From assembly GCF_000315625.1 (NCBI RefSeq), contig NW_005434648.1:259212-323211 (forward strand): a stretch of DNA of 64,000 bases, given 5' to 3'. Below, piece by piece: positions 34,580-46,078 of this stretch. The notes beneath the pieces are model-generated. The model was not told the DNA's origin. It was given only the letters and a program-made list of their open reading frames with translations, and ran no database searches. The stretch comes from Guillardia theta CCMP2712. Taxonomy: Eukaryota; Cryptophyceae; Pyrenomonadales; Geminigeraceae. Both the position numbers and the translations under genes were made by a program. Positions within the stretch are counted from its first letter, which is position 1. Every line of letters begins with the position of its first letter.

Positions 34580-35200
34580 ATGCAGGTCGACGATCGCTGT
34601 GCCGTATACCAACTCATCGATGTTGCGACTCTTTGGAACCAGTCGTTCGATCTCATCAAATCGAATGCTTCTGATTTGATCCTCAGTCAAAAACGTCCTC
34701 GAGGTCGCCCAAAGGGCTCGAAAGACGCACATCCTAGGAAGCAAAAGCAGGGCTACACAGATATGAGCAAAAGGAAATTCTGTACTGTGCCAGCTGGTCA
34801 CAACCAATGTGGCGACACAAGCAGCCCGTCGTCATCCGACGACCAATTGGCCGACGAGGCGCCGCAAAAGATCAAAGTTTACATCCCCAATCGCTGTCGC
34901 CAACGCACAGAAAAGCACAAGAAGCTGGTGGCAGAGATTGCAGTTATGTGCCAGCAGCTTTCGAGGTACAGGCCTGGCGGTCTTGTGCAGCAGAGCAGAG
35001 AAGATGTATTGGATACCGTCATGAAAGATCTGCTAGGAGAAGGGTGCCATTCGTGCGAGGCCTGCGGGAATTGCCGTCCGTGCCCCTGCACGTCGGATCG
35101 CTTCTATTCAAAGCAGAAAAGAGGTAGGGAGGAGGAACAAGAGGTTCCTACGACTACCTGCTCGACGTACTCAGAAGCCATTATCATGAACCGAAGCTAG
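34580..35200 (+). CDS. AT-hook protein, Cys-rich C-terminus
   Basis: A single open frame of 206 residues from the ATG at 34580. KRPRGRPKGSKD near residue 38 is a classical AT-hook, which binds the minor groove of AT-rich DNA. Basic and Ser/Asp-rich stretches follow, then a conserved-looking block YIPNRCRQRTEKHKKLVAEI, and near the end a Cys cluster (CHSCEACGNCRPCPC) that could bind metal. A nuclear DNA-binding role is inferred. An in-frame ATG at 34322 would add 86 residues, including a Leu-Ser repeat from the CCCTGT microsatellite; I prefer the shorter form because the extension is low complexity and overlaps a promoter-like block. AATAAA follows at 35272. Confidence 0.65.
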   Translation: MQVDDRCAVYQLIDVATLWNQSFDLIKSNASDLILSQKRPRGRPKGSKDAHPRKQKQGYTDMSKRKFCTVPAGHNQCGDTSSPSSSDDQLADEAPQKIKVYIPNRCRQRTEKHKKLVAEIAVMCQQLSRYRPGGLVQQSREDVLDTVMKDLLGEGCHSCEACGNCRPCPCTSDRFYSKQKRGREEEQEVPTTTCSTYSEAIIMNRS

Positions 35201-35271
35201 ATGCGCAAAAAGCGATCGACAGAAACATCGTCGAGGTGTGAAGTATTACAGTGTGTACTTTATGATGATAA

Positions 35272-35277
35272 AATAAA
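35272..35277 (+). terminator. AATAAA polyadenylation signal, AT-hook gene
   Basis: Canonical AATAAA 72 bases past the stop codon, just before the convergent hydrolase gene that ends at 35299. Confidence 0.55.
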
Positions 35278-35298
35278 CCCTTTCATTGAGCCTTAGCT

Positions 35299-37081
35299 TT
35301 ATCTGGATTCATACTCCCGCAACATCTTCTTCAGTTCTGTCACGTTAGGGTCGTTGGATCCCTGCACACAAGTGAGGGTTGTGAAGAACGCAAGACCACC
35401 TCTAACAAGTTCAGCTTCCATCTCCCGAAGAGATGACTTGAGAGCTTCCATGACTCCGTCTTCTCCCTGCTTCTTCTCATCCTTGCAAGCAAGCTTCAGG
35501 TCGTCCACAGCATGTGCAGCACGGTTGACTTACAAAAGGTGAGAAGACCGCTTCCAGAGCGTGCGAATCTCCCCAGGTGTTGGCGAGCGACTCCTTGGAC
35601 GGCGACTGCCTCATTCGCTGCCGGGCAGTGAGAGACCAGCACAAGGAACAACACTTGAAGGTCTTACCTGGTATTCAGGAGCTTGAGAAGCAGAGCTGGC
35701 GCCATAGTCCATCCTGACACCGCAAGTGAGACGCGGAATTGAGCGGAGAGGAAGACGACAGGGGGAGATATTACATGCTTCTCCCCTCCACTGCGCTCGA
35801 CCCCGGTTCTATGTCCTCATACTCCGCGTTTTCAATCAGAACCTTGCAGAGTGGTAAGTTGAGAGCGAGTGGAGATTCCGTAAAGGTTGAGCCTCACATT
35901 GTAGAAGAAAATCCCGACTGAGTCAAAAAAGAAAGCAGGCCGTGGGCTGTTGTGATCTCCACCAAAGGTGATGATATTCTTGTCCCCAGCATATCTCTCA
36001 TACAGTTGCTTGGAATGATGCGCAAGAACGAAATCATCGCCGTCAGCATGCGCAAACAAAGCCTGTCAACGATTCCACTATCAACCAACCAGCACGAAAC
36101 ATGCAGACTGTCAGTACACGAGCGTCTCTATCGACTCACCGGAATGAAGCACTTGTCGGCTGCGTCCTCTGGATTCACATCTCTGCAGATGGCAGAGAGG
36201 ATCAGGAATCGAGACTTTCACTTCAATAGATTGGGATGCCTGATGTCGAAATTCCCCTTCTTCTGGACAGACTTGCGCAAGACGGAGATCGCACCGTTGA
36301 TGAGAATCTTAGGCACTTTGACTTGTTTCATGTACTGGTTGGCGAGCTCGTACATGACTTGAGTCAGCGAAGAGAAGGCGCTGTCGAGTACCATTCCTGC
36401 CCATCGCATGTGAGCTAGAAATCTCTCCTGATCGTGCTTCTACCAGCGATGGAAGGATCCCGAGCAGCGACCAACACGCTCGTCGCCGCTCCCATGCTCC
36501 TCCCCCACAAGCCGATCCTCGAGACCAGTCCACTTTCACGCAAGTACTCGATAACGGCCAGCAGGTCGTCTTGCTCGTAGTAGCCCAGCGAGATGGTCTC
36601 TCCTGCTGGAGGTTCAGTCCCTCTCCTCTCGCTACTTCTCCTTGACTCACCGTCGGAGAGGCCGGAGCCTGAGAAGTCGAAGGCGAAGACTGATATCATC
36701 TGAGGGAGCAGCAGGTCGAGGCAGTCGCTGGCGTCTACTCTACTGCCACAATTTCCGTGACAGTAGATGACACACGGGAACTTGGTCGTGTGCCCAGCCC
36801 TCGTCCCCTCGAGCACAGGCATGTAGTGGCTGCACTTGAGACGTTGCCGACGCTTGTTCATTACCTACCTCCATGTCAAGGTGCCACCCGCACTCTCTAC
36901 CGCTCCCGACCTCCACGTCCACCCGCTCGAACAGCCTTCCGTCGATCCTGAACCTCTTGGGTCCCAGCACCTCATCCGGATCGTAGCTGTACCTGCAAGA
37001 GCACCTTCATCGATCGTCCACCATCCTCCTTGCAGACCTCGGAGGCCTGCACACCAGATTGACCAGCGTCTCCCACACCAT
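35299..37081 (-). CDS. Alpha/beta hydrolase (serine aminopeptidase/ABHD17-like fold)
   Basis: Multi-exon gene starting at ATG 37081 with MVWETLVNLVCRPPR, then a short intron and YSYDPDEVLGPKRFRIDG. DVEV is joined over a 46-nt intron to NKRRQRLKCSHYMP. The core has FPCVIYCHGNCGSR (oxyanion region), FAFDFSGSGLSDGE, the nucleophile elbow GLWGRSMGAATS, the acid in LFAHADGDDFV and the His in GGDHNSPRP, so the Ser-Asp-His triad is complete. The last exons add a tail of about 90 residues (NRAAHAVDDLKLACKDEKKQ to REYESR) not typical of the family, possibly a helical interaction region. The fold is that of plant and protist serine hydrolases related to ABHD13/17. The substrate is unknown. Confidence 0.85.
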
Positions 37082-37724
37082 GAGAAAATGCGCAGAGCTG
37101 GAAAGCAGCCATGGAGGGGACATGCGAAGGAGGAAGTACAAAGATCATGTCAGTGGATGCAACCTGTATGTGTACCGACTATCTCCCTGCACCTGTCCCT
37201 CGGTTTTCGCTCTTCCAGTAAATCATCGTTGGAACTATCTACAACGTCCCCGCAGTCCCTCCAATCAGCATAGGTTCTTGACTTTGTTATGTCAGTTTCT
37301 CTTCTCTTGCCTTACCTCGCCACATCGTTACGATTAGAATACGATCAACATCTAAAACATCATTATCATTGCTTCCTATCCTGCCTCGATCCCCTCACTT
37401 TCATCCTCTTTCATCATCTCCACTACCTCTTCCTCTACTTCTACCTCCTCCTCCTCCTCATCTCCTAATCCTCCTCTCCTACTCCTCTCCTCCTCCTCCT
37501 CCTCCTTCCCCCCCCCTCCTCCTCTCCTCCTCCTCCTCCTCCTCTCCTCCTCCTCTCCTCTCCACCCATCGCTCTCCTCTCCACCCATCCCGTTGCCATC
37601 GTCGCTGTCTTGTCCGAAGTGGTGGTACCGAGGGTGCAGCGGGGTAGTGAGCAGGCAACTATGGGGTAGGGGTAGTATTCGAGTTTTGTTCTTTCAGTTA
37701 ATAATAGAGTAAATAATTGCAAGA
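37082..37724 (+). promoter_or_regulatory. Intergenic: CTC-rich repeat, then GGGGTAGGGGTAG block before NAPE-PLD gene
   Basis: Bases 37370-37570 are a CTC/CTCC simple repeat that produces spurious Ser/Pro-rich frames. At about 37636-37676 the motifs GGGGTAG and GGGGTAGGGGTAG lie just upstream of the start at 37725, in the opposite orientation to the CTACCCC motif upstream of ACS. Confidence 0.35.
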
Positions 37725-38921
37725 ATGCACAAGTGGAAACTGGCCGCCATGGCAGCGGTCGCAGCGGCAGCGGCACGGGGCCTCGGGGGAGACATGGCAG
37801 GGTGGAGTTCCAAGGGACGATGCGAGGAGTCTCCCCGTCCCGAGCCCTACGACCTTGATGTGACCAAGGGCCCTGGGATCGCAGGGCTCCCTAGGTCCAC
37901 CAAGGGGGCAAGGGACAGGTTTGTTCTGGATGCACAGACATTCCCTGACTACCAAGACTTCTCGGATTGGTCGAGCATCCTGAGGTGGAGGAGGAACGTG
38001 TCTCCTATCCCCAAGGTCGATCAGACAGCGCTCGACAGCGAGCTCCCAGTGCGCGAGCCTGACATGGTGGCACTCCTGGCCCCGCCGCAGGACATGATGC
38101 AAGTCACATGGATCGGCCATTCCACCGTCCTCGCGCAGTATGACGGGTGGAACGTCCTGACGGACCCCATCTTCAGTGAGCGATGCTCTCCCTCCCAGTG
38201 GGTCGGGCCCAGAAGGTATCGAAGGGTACCCATCCAAATACAGCAACTGCCCCCGATCCACGTAGTCCTTATCTCTCACAACCACTACGACCATCTCGAC
38301 CTGCAGTCGGTCAAGGAGCTGTCTCAGCACTCACCCTCCTGTCTCTGGGTCGTCCCCCTCGGCATGAAGCCTTGGTTCGACGACTTGAGAGTGTCGAGAG
38401 TGGTCGAGCTCGACTGGTCGGAGGAGGTGTTTGTACGCGACAGGCTGGACCCGGGCAAGCAGGCCCTCCGTCTCGTCTCCATCCCCTGCCAGCACTGGTG
38501 CGCAAGAGGCATCTTCGATCGCAACAAGTGCCTCTGGTCCTCCTGGTACAGCACGACCAACCGCTCGAGCCTCTTCTTCGCCGGCGACACGGGGTTTAGC
38601 CCCATCTTCACCCGAGCTGGGAAGCTGCTGGGGCCTGTGGACGTGGCGCTGCTTCCCATCGGAGCGTACGGAGGGGAGGACGAGAGCTGGTTCCATCGAC
38701 CCAACCACATGGAACCGGAGGAAGCAGTGCAGGCGCACGATGACCTCCTTTCGCGGCTGTCGGTGGCGATCCATTGGGGTACCTTCCAGCTCACGAGCGA
38801 GCCTGTCATGCAGCCCAAGGAGCGGCTGATGGCGGCGCTGAGAAGGAGGGACAAGAGGCAGGACGAGTTCGTGTGTCTCGAACACGGACAGACGATCCGA
38901 GCAAGCACGTCAAGCAAGTGA
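37725..38921 (+). CDS. NAPE-hydrolysing phospholipase D-like metallo-beta-lactamase protein
   Basis: Intronless, 398 residues. The metallo-beta-lactamase fold of the NAPE-PLD family is shown by VTWIGHSTVLAQYDGWNVLTD, DPIFSERCSPSQWVGP, the metal-binding LISHNHYDHLD (about residue 185), SIPCQHWCARG, FFAGDTGFSP (Asp ligand), PNHMEPEEAVQAH and SVAIHWGTFQLTSEP. In animals this enzyme releases N-acylethanolamines from N-acyl phosphatidylethanolamine; UlaG-like bacterial lactonases are more distant relatives. The N-terminus is short and Ala-rich with a run of hydrophobic residues and might be a membrane anchor or targeting signal. AATAAA lies 20 bases after the stop (38941). The gene is convergent with the ABC transporter gene, 86 bases away. 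Confidence 0.92.
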   Translation: MHKWKLAAMAAVAAAAARGLGGDMAGWSSKGRCEESPRPEPYDLDVTKGPGIAGLPRSTKGARDRFVLDAQTFPDYQDFSDWSSILRWRRNVSPIPKVDQTALDSELPVREPDMVALLAPPQDMMQVTWIGHSTVLAQYDGWNVLTDPIFSERCSPSQWVGPRRYRRVPIQIQQLPPIHVVLISHNHYDHLDLQSVKELSQHSPSCLWVVPLGMKPWFDDLRVSRVVELDWSEEVFVRDRLDPGKQALRLVSIPCQHWCARGIFDRNKCLWSSWYSTTNRSSLFFAGDTGFSPIFTRAGKLLGPVDVALLPIGAYGGEDESWFHRPNHMEPEEAVQAHDDLLSRLSVAIHWGTFQLTSEPVMQPKERLMAALRRRDKRQDEFVCLEHGQTIRASTSSK

Positions 38922-38940
38922 ATATGACTGTAACTAAACC

Positions 38941-38946
38941 AATAAA
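38941..38946 (+). terminator. AATAAA polyadenylation signal, NAPE-PLD gene
   Basis: Canonical AATAAA close behind the stop codon at 38921, in an 86-base convergent gap. Confidence 0.5.
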
Positions 38947-39007
38947 ACCTCTACACAAAGCCAACCAACCAGCAAACTACATGGGAGCATCCTGCTTCCT
39001 CCTTCCC

Positions 39008-42000
39008 CTACTCGCCCGATACCTGGACCATCGCTAGCTTCCGATAAGCTCCGTCGGGCTTCTGCATGAGCTCGCTGTGTGTCCCAGCCTCCACAATATG
39101 TCCGCGCTCGAGCACAACGATCTTGTCGGCGTTGCGGATGGTGGAAAGCCTGTGGGCGATCACGAGAGTAGTCGGTTTCGAGCTCATCGACTCGGTGCCA
39201 GAGGAGCAGATCTTGTCGAGCGCCTCCTGCACCACAGCCTCGCTCTTGGAGTCAAGCGCTGACGTCGCCTCGTCCAGGAGCATGATGTTTGGCTTCCGAA
39301 TGACAGCGCGCGCTATTGCCACCCTCTGCTTCTGCCCACCTGACAGCTGGGAGCCTCTCGACCCGCAGTGAGTGGCAAATGCGTGCTGGAAGCCGGCGAT
39401 GAAGTCATACGCGTTGGCGTCCTTGGCCGCCTGGACCTCTTCCTCGCTGGCCTTAGCCCATGTCGATGGATCATGTCTGGTATCGACCTCCTCCGCACTG
39501 GCCGCATTCCGGCGGAAGCATGACCTTCTCTGCTCGGCCACGACCTGCCTGTCAGGAGGTGCTCCGCGATCGGTTTCGGGCTTGACTGTCGATTTCACGC
39601 CATAACCGATGTTGTACTGCACGCTGTCGTTGAAGAGCATCGGCTCTTGCTGGACGAGCCCCATGTTGGATCGAAGCCAAGTCACGTTGAACTCTCGGAT
39701 GCTCCTACCGTCTATCAAGATATCGCCAGATGACGAGTCGTAGAAGCGCTGCACAAGCTGAATCACCGTACTCTTCCCGCTTCCTGACTCTCCCACGAGG
39801 GCCACCGTCTGCCCGTTTTCAATCTGGAGAGAAAAGTCTTTGAGCACTTTCAACTCTGGATGCGAAGGATAGCTGAAGGAAACGCCTCGGAACTCTATGT
39901 TTCCAGAGATCGGAGCGTCGAGCTTCGTTCCGTTTTCGTCGTCCATGGGGTCTACGTCCGTTCCTTCATTGGAGCTGTCGATGAGGAAGAAGATGGAGCG
40001 CGCTGCCGCCTGAGCTTTGACATTGTCTGGCATAGAGCCTGTGATTCGACCGATTCCCTCGCTGGCAACCGTGAAGCCTAAGAAGACACGCATCATCGAT
40101 TTGAAGTCGAGCTCCCCCCTCTTGATAAACTCTGAGCCTGACCAGAAAGTCAAGGCATACGCGTTCATCAAGACAAACTGCTTGAAGCCTGCGCCGATGC
40201 CCTGAATCATAGCTCGCCGCTTCCCTTCCTCCAATGGTTGGATGAGAGAATCGTCAAAGAGTGCCACCATGTCTTGCTGCAGATTGAAAGCGCTGACCGT
40301 CCGGATCGCCGTCACCGCGTCCCCCAGGATCTCTCCACCTCGCTCTGTGGACTTGTTCGCGGTCTTAGTCTGACGGGTGAACCTCTTGAATTCGAAGACT
40401 GAGCCGGCAATGAGCAACGGAAAGATAGCCGTCAGAATGAGCGCGAGCCTCCAGGATGCGGTGTAGCCAATGATCAGCGCAGTTACAAGGGAAGAGAACC
40501 CTTCCAGCATCAGCCCTAGAGAATCTCCTGTCGCCCCTTTCACGAGGGTAGCATCGCTTGCAAGTCGAGTGGTGAGCCTACCGACGGAGTTCTTGGGGTC
40601 GTCGAAGAAGGACATGGTCTGCCGGAGAGTAGATTGGAAGGATAGGAAGCGAAGCTTTCTTGTCAGCTGCTCTCCAAGACCCACAAAGATGGCAATCCTC
40701 GTCAAGGCAGCAAGCAGAGCACAAGAACCCAACAAGAAGAAATATCCAACATAATTGTTGATCCCGGCCCGCAATGCATTATCATCGGGATTGAAGTACG
40801 TGTAAATGATGGATGAATACAACAAGGCAAAGATGGGCTGAATGGTTCCACTAGTAAGTGACCCAAGGCAGCCAATCACGATCAACGGCAAGTTATCCTT
40901 CTGCAGGTCCCATATGCGCGATAGAGGGACAGGAGGTAGCTCCTTTGCTTCCTCTAGAAGAAGTTGCTCACTGTTCAACTTCGCATCCTTCCCTTCTTTC
41001 TTCGTCTTCTTGCCATCGGACTTCTCATTCTCTCCTTCCGACTGCGTCCGTTTCAGGTCATCGGATCCATCCAGCGCAGATTCGACATGAGCTTTCTGCT
41101 CCTGGTGCGCCAGATCTTGTATGGCTCTCATTGCTTTGTACAGACCTTCCCCTTTTGCCATCAGTTGAGTGTGAGTTCCCATCTCAACGATTTTCCCCTT
41201 TTCCAACACAACAATCTTTTCGCAATTGGTCACAGTTGAGAGCCTGTGCGCAATCATGATAGTTGTGCATCTATGGTTCTGATCCTTGTACAGAAGGTCA
41301 TCTAGAGATTCCTGGACAATCCTTTCACTCTCCGAGTCTAAAGCCGAGGTTGCTTCATCTAGCAGCAGAATCTTCGGATCCTTTACGATTGCTCTTGCTA
41401 TGCAGATTCGTTGCTTCTGTCCACCGGAGAGCATTACAGATGAGACAGAGGTGCCAGCCAGAGTATGATATCCCTCAGCAAGTTTGCAAATGAAATTGTG
41501 AGCGTTTGCAGCTTTTGCTGCCTGAATACATGCATCTTCGATCTTCCCTTCAATTTTTCTCGTCAGAACATCTCCCTGACGAAATTGTGGGGCGCCCATA
41601 GCAATGTTTTCAATTACTGATGCACCGAACAATTGCGGCTCCTGTTGCACAAGGCCAATTTGATCTCTCAAATTCGTCAAATTCCAATCCTTCACTTCCA
41701 CTCCATCAATCAACACACTTCCTTCTACAAGGTCATAGAATCTCTCAAGAAGCCCGATGATCGTACTCTTGCCTGACCCAGAGGGTCCAACCAGAGCCAC
41801 AGTTTCTCCCGGCTCGATTGTAAGGCTGAAATCTTTCAACACCACTTGATCCGGCCTTGACGGATAAGCAAACGTACAATTCTTGAATTCAATCTTTCCC
41901 TTGATTGTGTCTTTGTGCCCTCCTTCTGAAAAGGAGTCCACGGTAGGAACCGTGTCAATAATTTCATAGATTTCTGCTGCAGCCTGCCGAGCTGCAACAA

Positions 42001-43366
42001 CATTACCGAACGCAGGACCGACGGCACCAAGGGTCACAGAAGCCAGCAACACTGTAGAAGGAATCAGCACGAGTCACATGCAAACAAGAGAAAGAATACC
42101 AGCAACTATGGTTTGCACGATCTTGCCTCCAGTGAAGCATTCCGAATTGGTAGCTTGAGCGGGATCTCTGCAGAAAGGATGCGCTTCTCTGCTTTGTAGG
42201 ATGAACTGACCGCCCGCGTACGTGCTCAAAGCGTACATAGCATACATCGAGAAAAGCATAAGACCGACGGCAAACCCAGTTCCATAGCCTTTTTTCTTCC
42301 CTTGCTTCTCAGCATCAGCCAAGAACTTGTCATATCTTGAAACTTCATGCCTTTCGCCCGAGAACGCTGTCACTGTACGGATCATAGCGTACACTTCTGA
42401 GGCCACATCGCCAGCTCTGGCGTATGCCTTCTGCGAAGCTGCCTCTCCTGTACTCACACTGGCAACCAAGATACCAATCGCAATCGCAAAAAACGGTGCG
42501 CAAGCCATCATCACCAGCGTCAACTTCCAAGACGTGTAAAACCCGATCGAGAATCCTACGATCAATGTACAAAAAGACCTCGCCACTTGCGGAAACTTTT
42601 CCAATCCGGCAGACAAAGCAAGAGTAGTCTCAGCTAGTTTGGAAGTAGCCTCACCCCCCCTGTGCGTATCATAAAACCCAATATCCTGACGAAGCAGAGA
42701 CCGCATGTACTCGTGCCTCACTCGCATCAAGATGTGTTCTGAAACAAAAACAGAGCCATAGTTCTCAACGAAACTACCCAGACCAGAGATGCACGCGATT
42801 CCCACAAAGAATAGACATAATTGCTGAATTTGATTTGCTTGCTCCACAAGGCTTGAGCTGCCACCAAGCTATGGAATGAGAAAGGAAGGGAGAGAAAGAA
42901 AATGTCAGGAAGAATCACATAAGCAATCGAAAACAAGATAACTCACAATATTGATCAAACGACCGTAGAGCAATGAAAATGACGGCAATGCACTGCCGAC
43001 AACCACTGAACAAAAACATGAGAAACCGTAGATAATCCTCTCTGTTGTAGTAGCATATCGCCACAGCTGAGAGAAACTGACCATCTTCTTTGCCTTCTTC
43101 CCTTCATCTTCCTTGGTGTCAGATGTACTTTTAGACTCAGCATCTGGGTCTGACACGCTGCCCTTCCTTGCATCGACTGCGTCGGATTCGTGATCAAGGG
43201 TATACACCTTGGTCATCTCAAGTTCGTTTTCGAAGCTTTTCTTTGAGTGACCGTTTAAATACCCATTGAAGTGACCGTTCGGTATGTCTTCACCACGAGA
43301 ATTGCCATTCACAGCAACGACGAAATCAGATTGCACAGTTTTGCAGTCACTTCCATTCCCTCGCAT
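39008..43366 (-). CDS. ABCB-type full ABC transporter (P-glycoprotein/MDR family)
   Basis: Three exons, 43366-42947, 42868-42100 and 42051-39008, give 1410 residues in the order TMD1-NBD1-TMD2-NBD2. NBD1 has Walker A GPSGSGKST, signature LSGGQKQR and Walker B ILLLDEATSALDSESE. NBD2 has GESGSGKST, LSGGQKQR and IMLLDEATSALDSKSE. Q-loops (GLVQQEPQLF, GLVQQEPMLF) and H-loop histidines (IAHRLST) are present, so both ATP sites look competent. Such exporters move lipids, peptides or hydrophobic compounds across the plasma or an organelle membrane; the substrate is unknown. The N-terminus is a hydrophilic tail with no targeting leader. In NBD2 a 147-base segment (39598-39452) beginning GTGAAA and ending AAG interrupts the family alignment; if it is a 3n intron the protein would be 1361 residues. 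Confidence 0.95.
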
Positions 43367-43559
43367 GTTTCACAGGAAACCCCGATGCCCAACCATAAGT
43401 CTGCTGTCCTTGGGGTGGAAACAAGCAATCGATTCTAGATAAAAACCAAACACTGACTCTTGAGAATTTCTCCACCTTAATCGAGGTTCAAGCAAACCGA
43501 TAGGTAGGGAAGGATAAGACTTAAGTTTCTGACGCCCGATGTAACACCTCCGACCCCAA

Positions 43560-44680
43560 TCAGCCGACAAGTTCTCGATCCCCGCTCAAAGACGAGAGAA
43601 CAACCAGAAGGCTCAGCGATGGGCAGTCAGATTTGAGGAGGAAGGACCCACGTGGGGATGAAGAGCAAGGAGAGGAACCCCTTGGGGGTGAGTAGCGGAG
43701 CAGGTCCGGTCTGGCAGGGTTGAAAGGCTTGAAGCTGACAGGGTGAGTGTACGAGCAGGTTGAACTAGGATAACAGGGGTGGTAAGTGTATTTCATGGGG
43801 TGGATCGCGTTCAAATTAGGGGTGGTCATCTGGTCTTTGATAAGGTGGGGTGCGAAGGGGGTAGGGTGGTGTAATTTTAACAAGGGGTAGTTGGTGGATC
43901 AAGGGACCAGTTGAAGATATTATGGGGACGTGCAGGACAAAAATAAGGGGCATGGACCCCACCTTCTCCCTTGTGAGTATATCCTCTTCTAAAGGGTAGG
44001 GTAGTACACCGGAACTCCGAAGGATTTGTTGGGTGGGGTAGTTCAGAAAATTGCAGGGTGGGGGGTGACAGGGTAGTGTTTTGATGCCTCCACAAAGTGT
44101 TTAAATAAAATGTTATATAAGTAAATATTTATTTTTTGTTCATATCCATCGTGGAATTTCTACACTGATGTGATAGAATCTGGTACAACATAAATGTATT
44201 TATAGAATGAATTGTTGCATCAACAATTTTGTGCAGGAAGGTTAGCAATTTGTCGTGAGGGTGGGGTATTTCTTTCGACAATCAAAGGGGGTGGGGGGGG
44301 CGCTTGATGTTTCCTGGTTGGTCTAGTGGGGTGGGGTGGGTAGTCTTGTTTGGTTTGTGTGATGTGTTGTTGTAAAATTGGTACTTCCTTTCGCATGTGC
44401 CGAGGCTCGTAAAAGATTGGATTATTGAACTACTGGTTTGTGGGTAGGGGTGGTTCACATGAAGATCTGGCTCAGGTGGGGTGTATGACACCACAATCGG
44501 AAGGAGGGGGTAGGGGAGACGAGACACCCAGGGCTTGGTGTAAGTTAGTTTAGGATATACATAAAGGTAAAAGGCCAAGGGCCTGGGGGTTGCAAAGGTG
44601 GGGACGCGTGGGGGGACGTGAGTTCGAGAACCCTCGAGCGATCGGAGGGGTGGGGTATTTTCCTTCCGGGGGTGGTCATT
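43560..44680. promoter_or_regulatory. G-rich block (GGGGTGGGGT, GGGGTAGGG) upstream of ABC gene
   Basis: Many GGGGTAG, GGGGTGGGG and GGGTGGGG motifs are spread over about 1.1 kb upstream of the minus-strand ABC transporter start, with an AT-rich interruption at 44100-44230. They are the reverse complement of the CTACCCC/CCCCACCCC motifs near other starts. The His/Pro/Thr-rich frames on the minus strand here look like products of the motif. Confidence 0.3.
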
Positions 44681-46078
44681 GGTCAAGCTTTGATGACAGA
44701 GTCACGTCTGTTGTCATGTATCAAAGAGTCTTTGCAAATTTCAACATCACTGAGTAAATTTCAAACATGATTGAAATGAAAGGTATTCTCATTCCAACTG
44801 TTCCCCCAAAGGAGAGCATTTCGAAGACATCCGAACTCTCGTCACGGGGATTTGCCATGGCTGGGACTGAAAGGGCGTACGAGTCCAAGGGGTGATATTG
44901 ACTGAATGTGCATGGGTAGGGGTGGTCATTCTCCGTCTCGGCTCGTGATCTATGTGCGTGACAGGAGCAAAAAATGCACCATGACTGACCCTTGTCCCCC
45001 TGTCCGCGAAACCCCTTAATAAGCATCGCTGCCCTTGTAGCATGCAAGAAATCTTCTTGATGAAACTATGTTTATCTTTTCTGTCCTTTGAAAAGGCACT
45101 AATAATAAGCGAGGCGGACTTTTGAAATCTTTTCAAGCCCCACCCCACCCCACCGTCTGATACCAAGTGTGTATCTCGGATTTGGCCGAACTTGAGTATG
45201 TCACGGGACAGACTGTTCTCATGTAAAAATTCTACTTTTGACCATGGCAGTCTCAGATGGCAGACTCTCGATGGGAGGCTGGTCTGAGGGTGGATGAGAG
45301 AAAATGCGACGCCATAAAGATTACCTGAGGTGGATGGAGGAATCAGCAACCCAACATGGGAACACTGAGTGTGAAATGTCAGGAGACGGGCATAGAATGT
45401 TGCAGTGTAGAACATGAAGGAGATACACATGTTACCTTTATGCAACGGTTGATGCAACGGTTGATCTGTATTCTATGTTGTTTAATGCGATAGTGTAGGG
45501 AACAGTGACCTGCTTTATCTTAACCAATTGCGAAAGCTCAGGTTGAGGTGCACCAAGGAAAGCAAAGGCACACTTTGCTTCGTGTTGCTGCTGCTCTTGG
45601 TCATCTCAGTAGACATGTCACTAAAATTGTGCGGTTGTTTGAATGAAAGAGATTGTCCTTTGTGCGTGAAAGTGAATCTCAAGACCCTTGGCATGCATTC
45701 GAATGACTTCTGAATCAAGAAAAGATGAGGCGTGATAGACTTTCCGAGAGTCTGGTTACACTGAATGGGGAGATGTCCTCGAGCGCACAGGAGATAGGAG
45801 AGCCAAGTTGTAAAAAAATCAAGAGAGTGTCGCCTTGCTTTTGGTCAACTGTCATGAATCACGATTGAATGTCTGATTCTGGGTTGTACATGAGAGGCCA
45901 TTTCAATGGAGAGCAGGTAGAATGTCGAGAGGCGGTTGGCAGCGTTTTGAGACCCAAAGAGGAGTCTCGCGCATGTATCCGTTGGCAACGTCAACTTCCT
46001 GGTTGGTTGTAGAGACTCACAGGCCGATTGCAGCAAATCGAAACTAGGAATACCTCATGCTGTCCAAACTGATCCTCT
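44681..46078. other. Intergenic, no supported gene
   Basis: About 1.4 kb with no recognisable gene. A 222-codon minus-strand frame (45457-44789) and a 61-codon plus-strand frame with one hydrophobic helix (45528-45713) exist, but neither shows family motifs, splice context or a convincing start. Confidence 0.4.

Noticed and set aside
44789-45457. 222-codon minus-strand frame
   Set aside because: No recognisable motif, no ATG with context, no splice partners, and residue composition like translated non-coding sequence.
45528-45713. 61-codon plus-strand frame with one hydrophobic helix
   Set aside because: One helix and a few Cys in a short frame is weak evidence; an overlapping opposite-strand frame of similar length exists.
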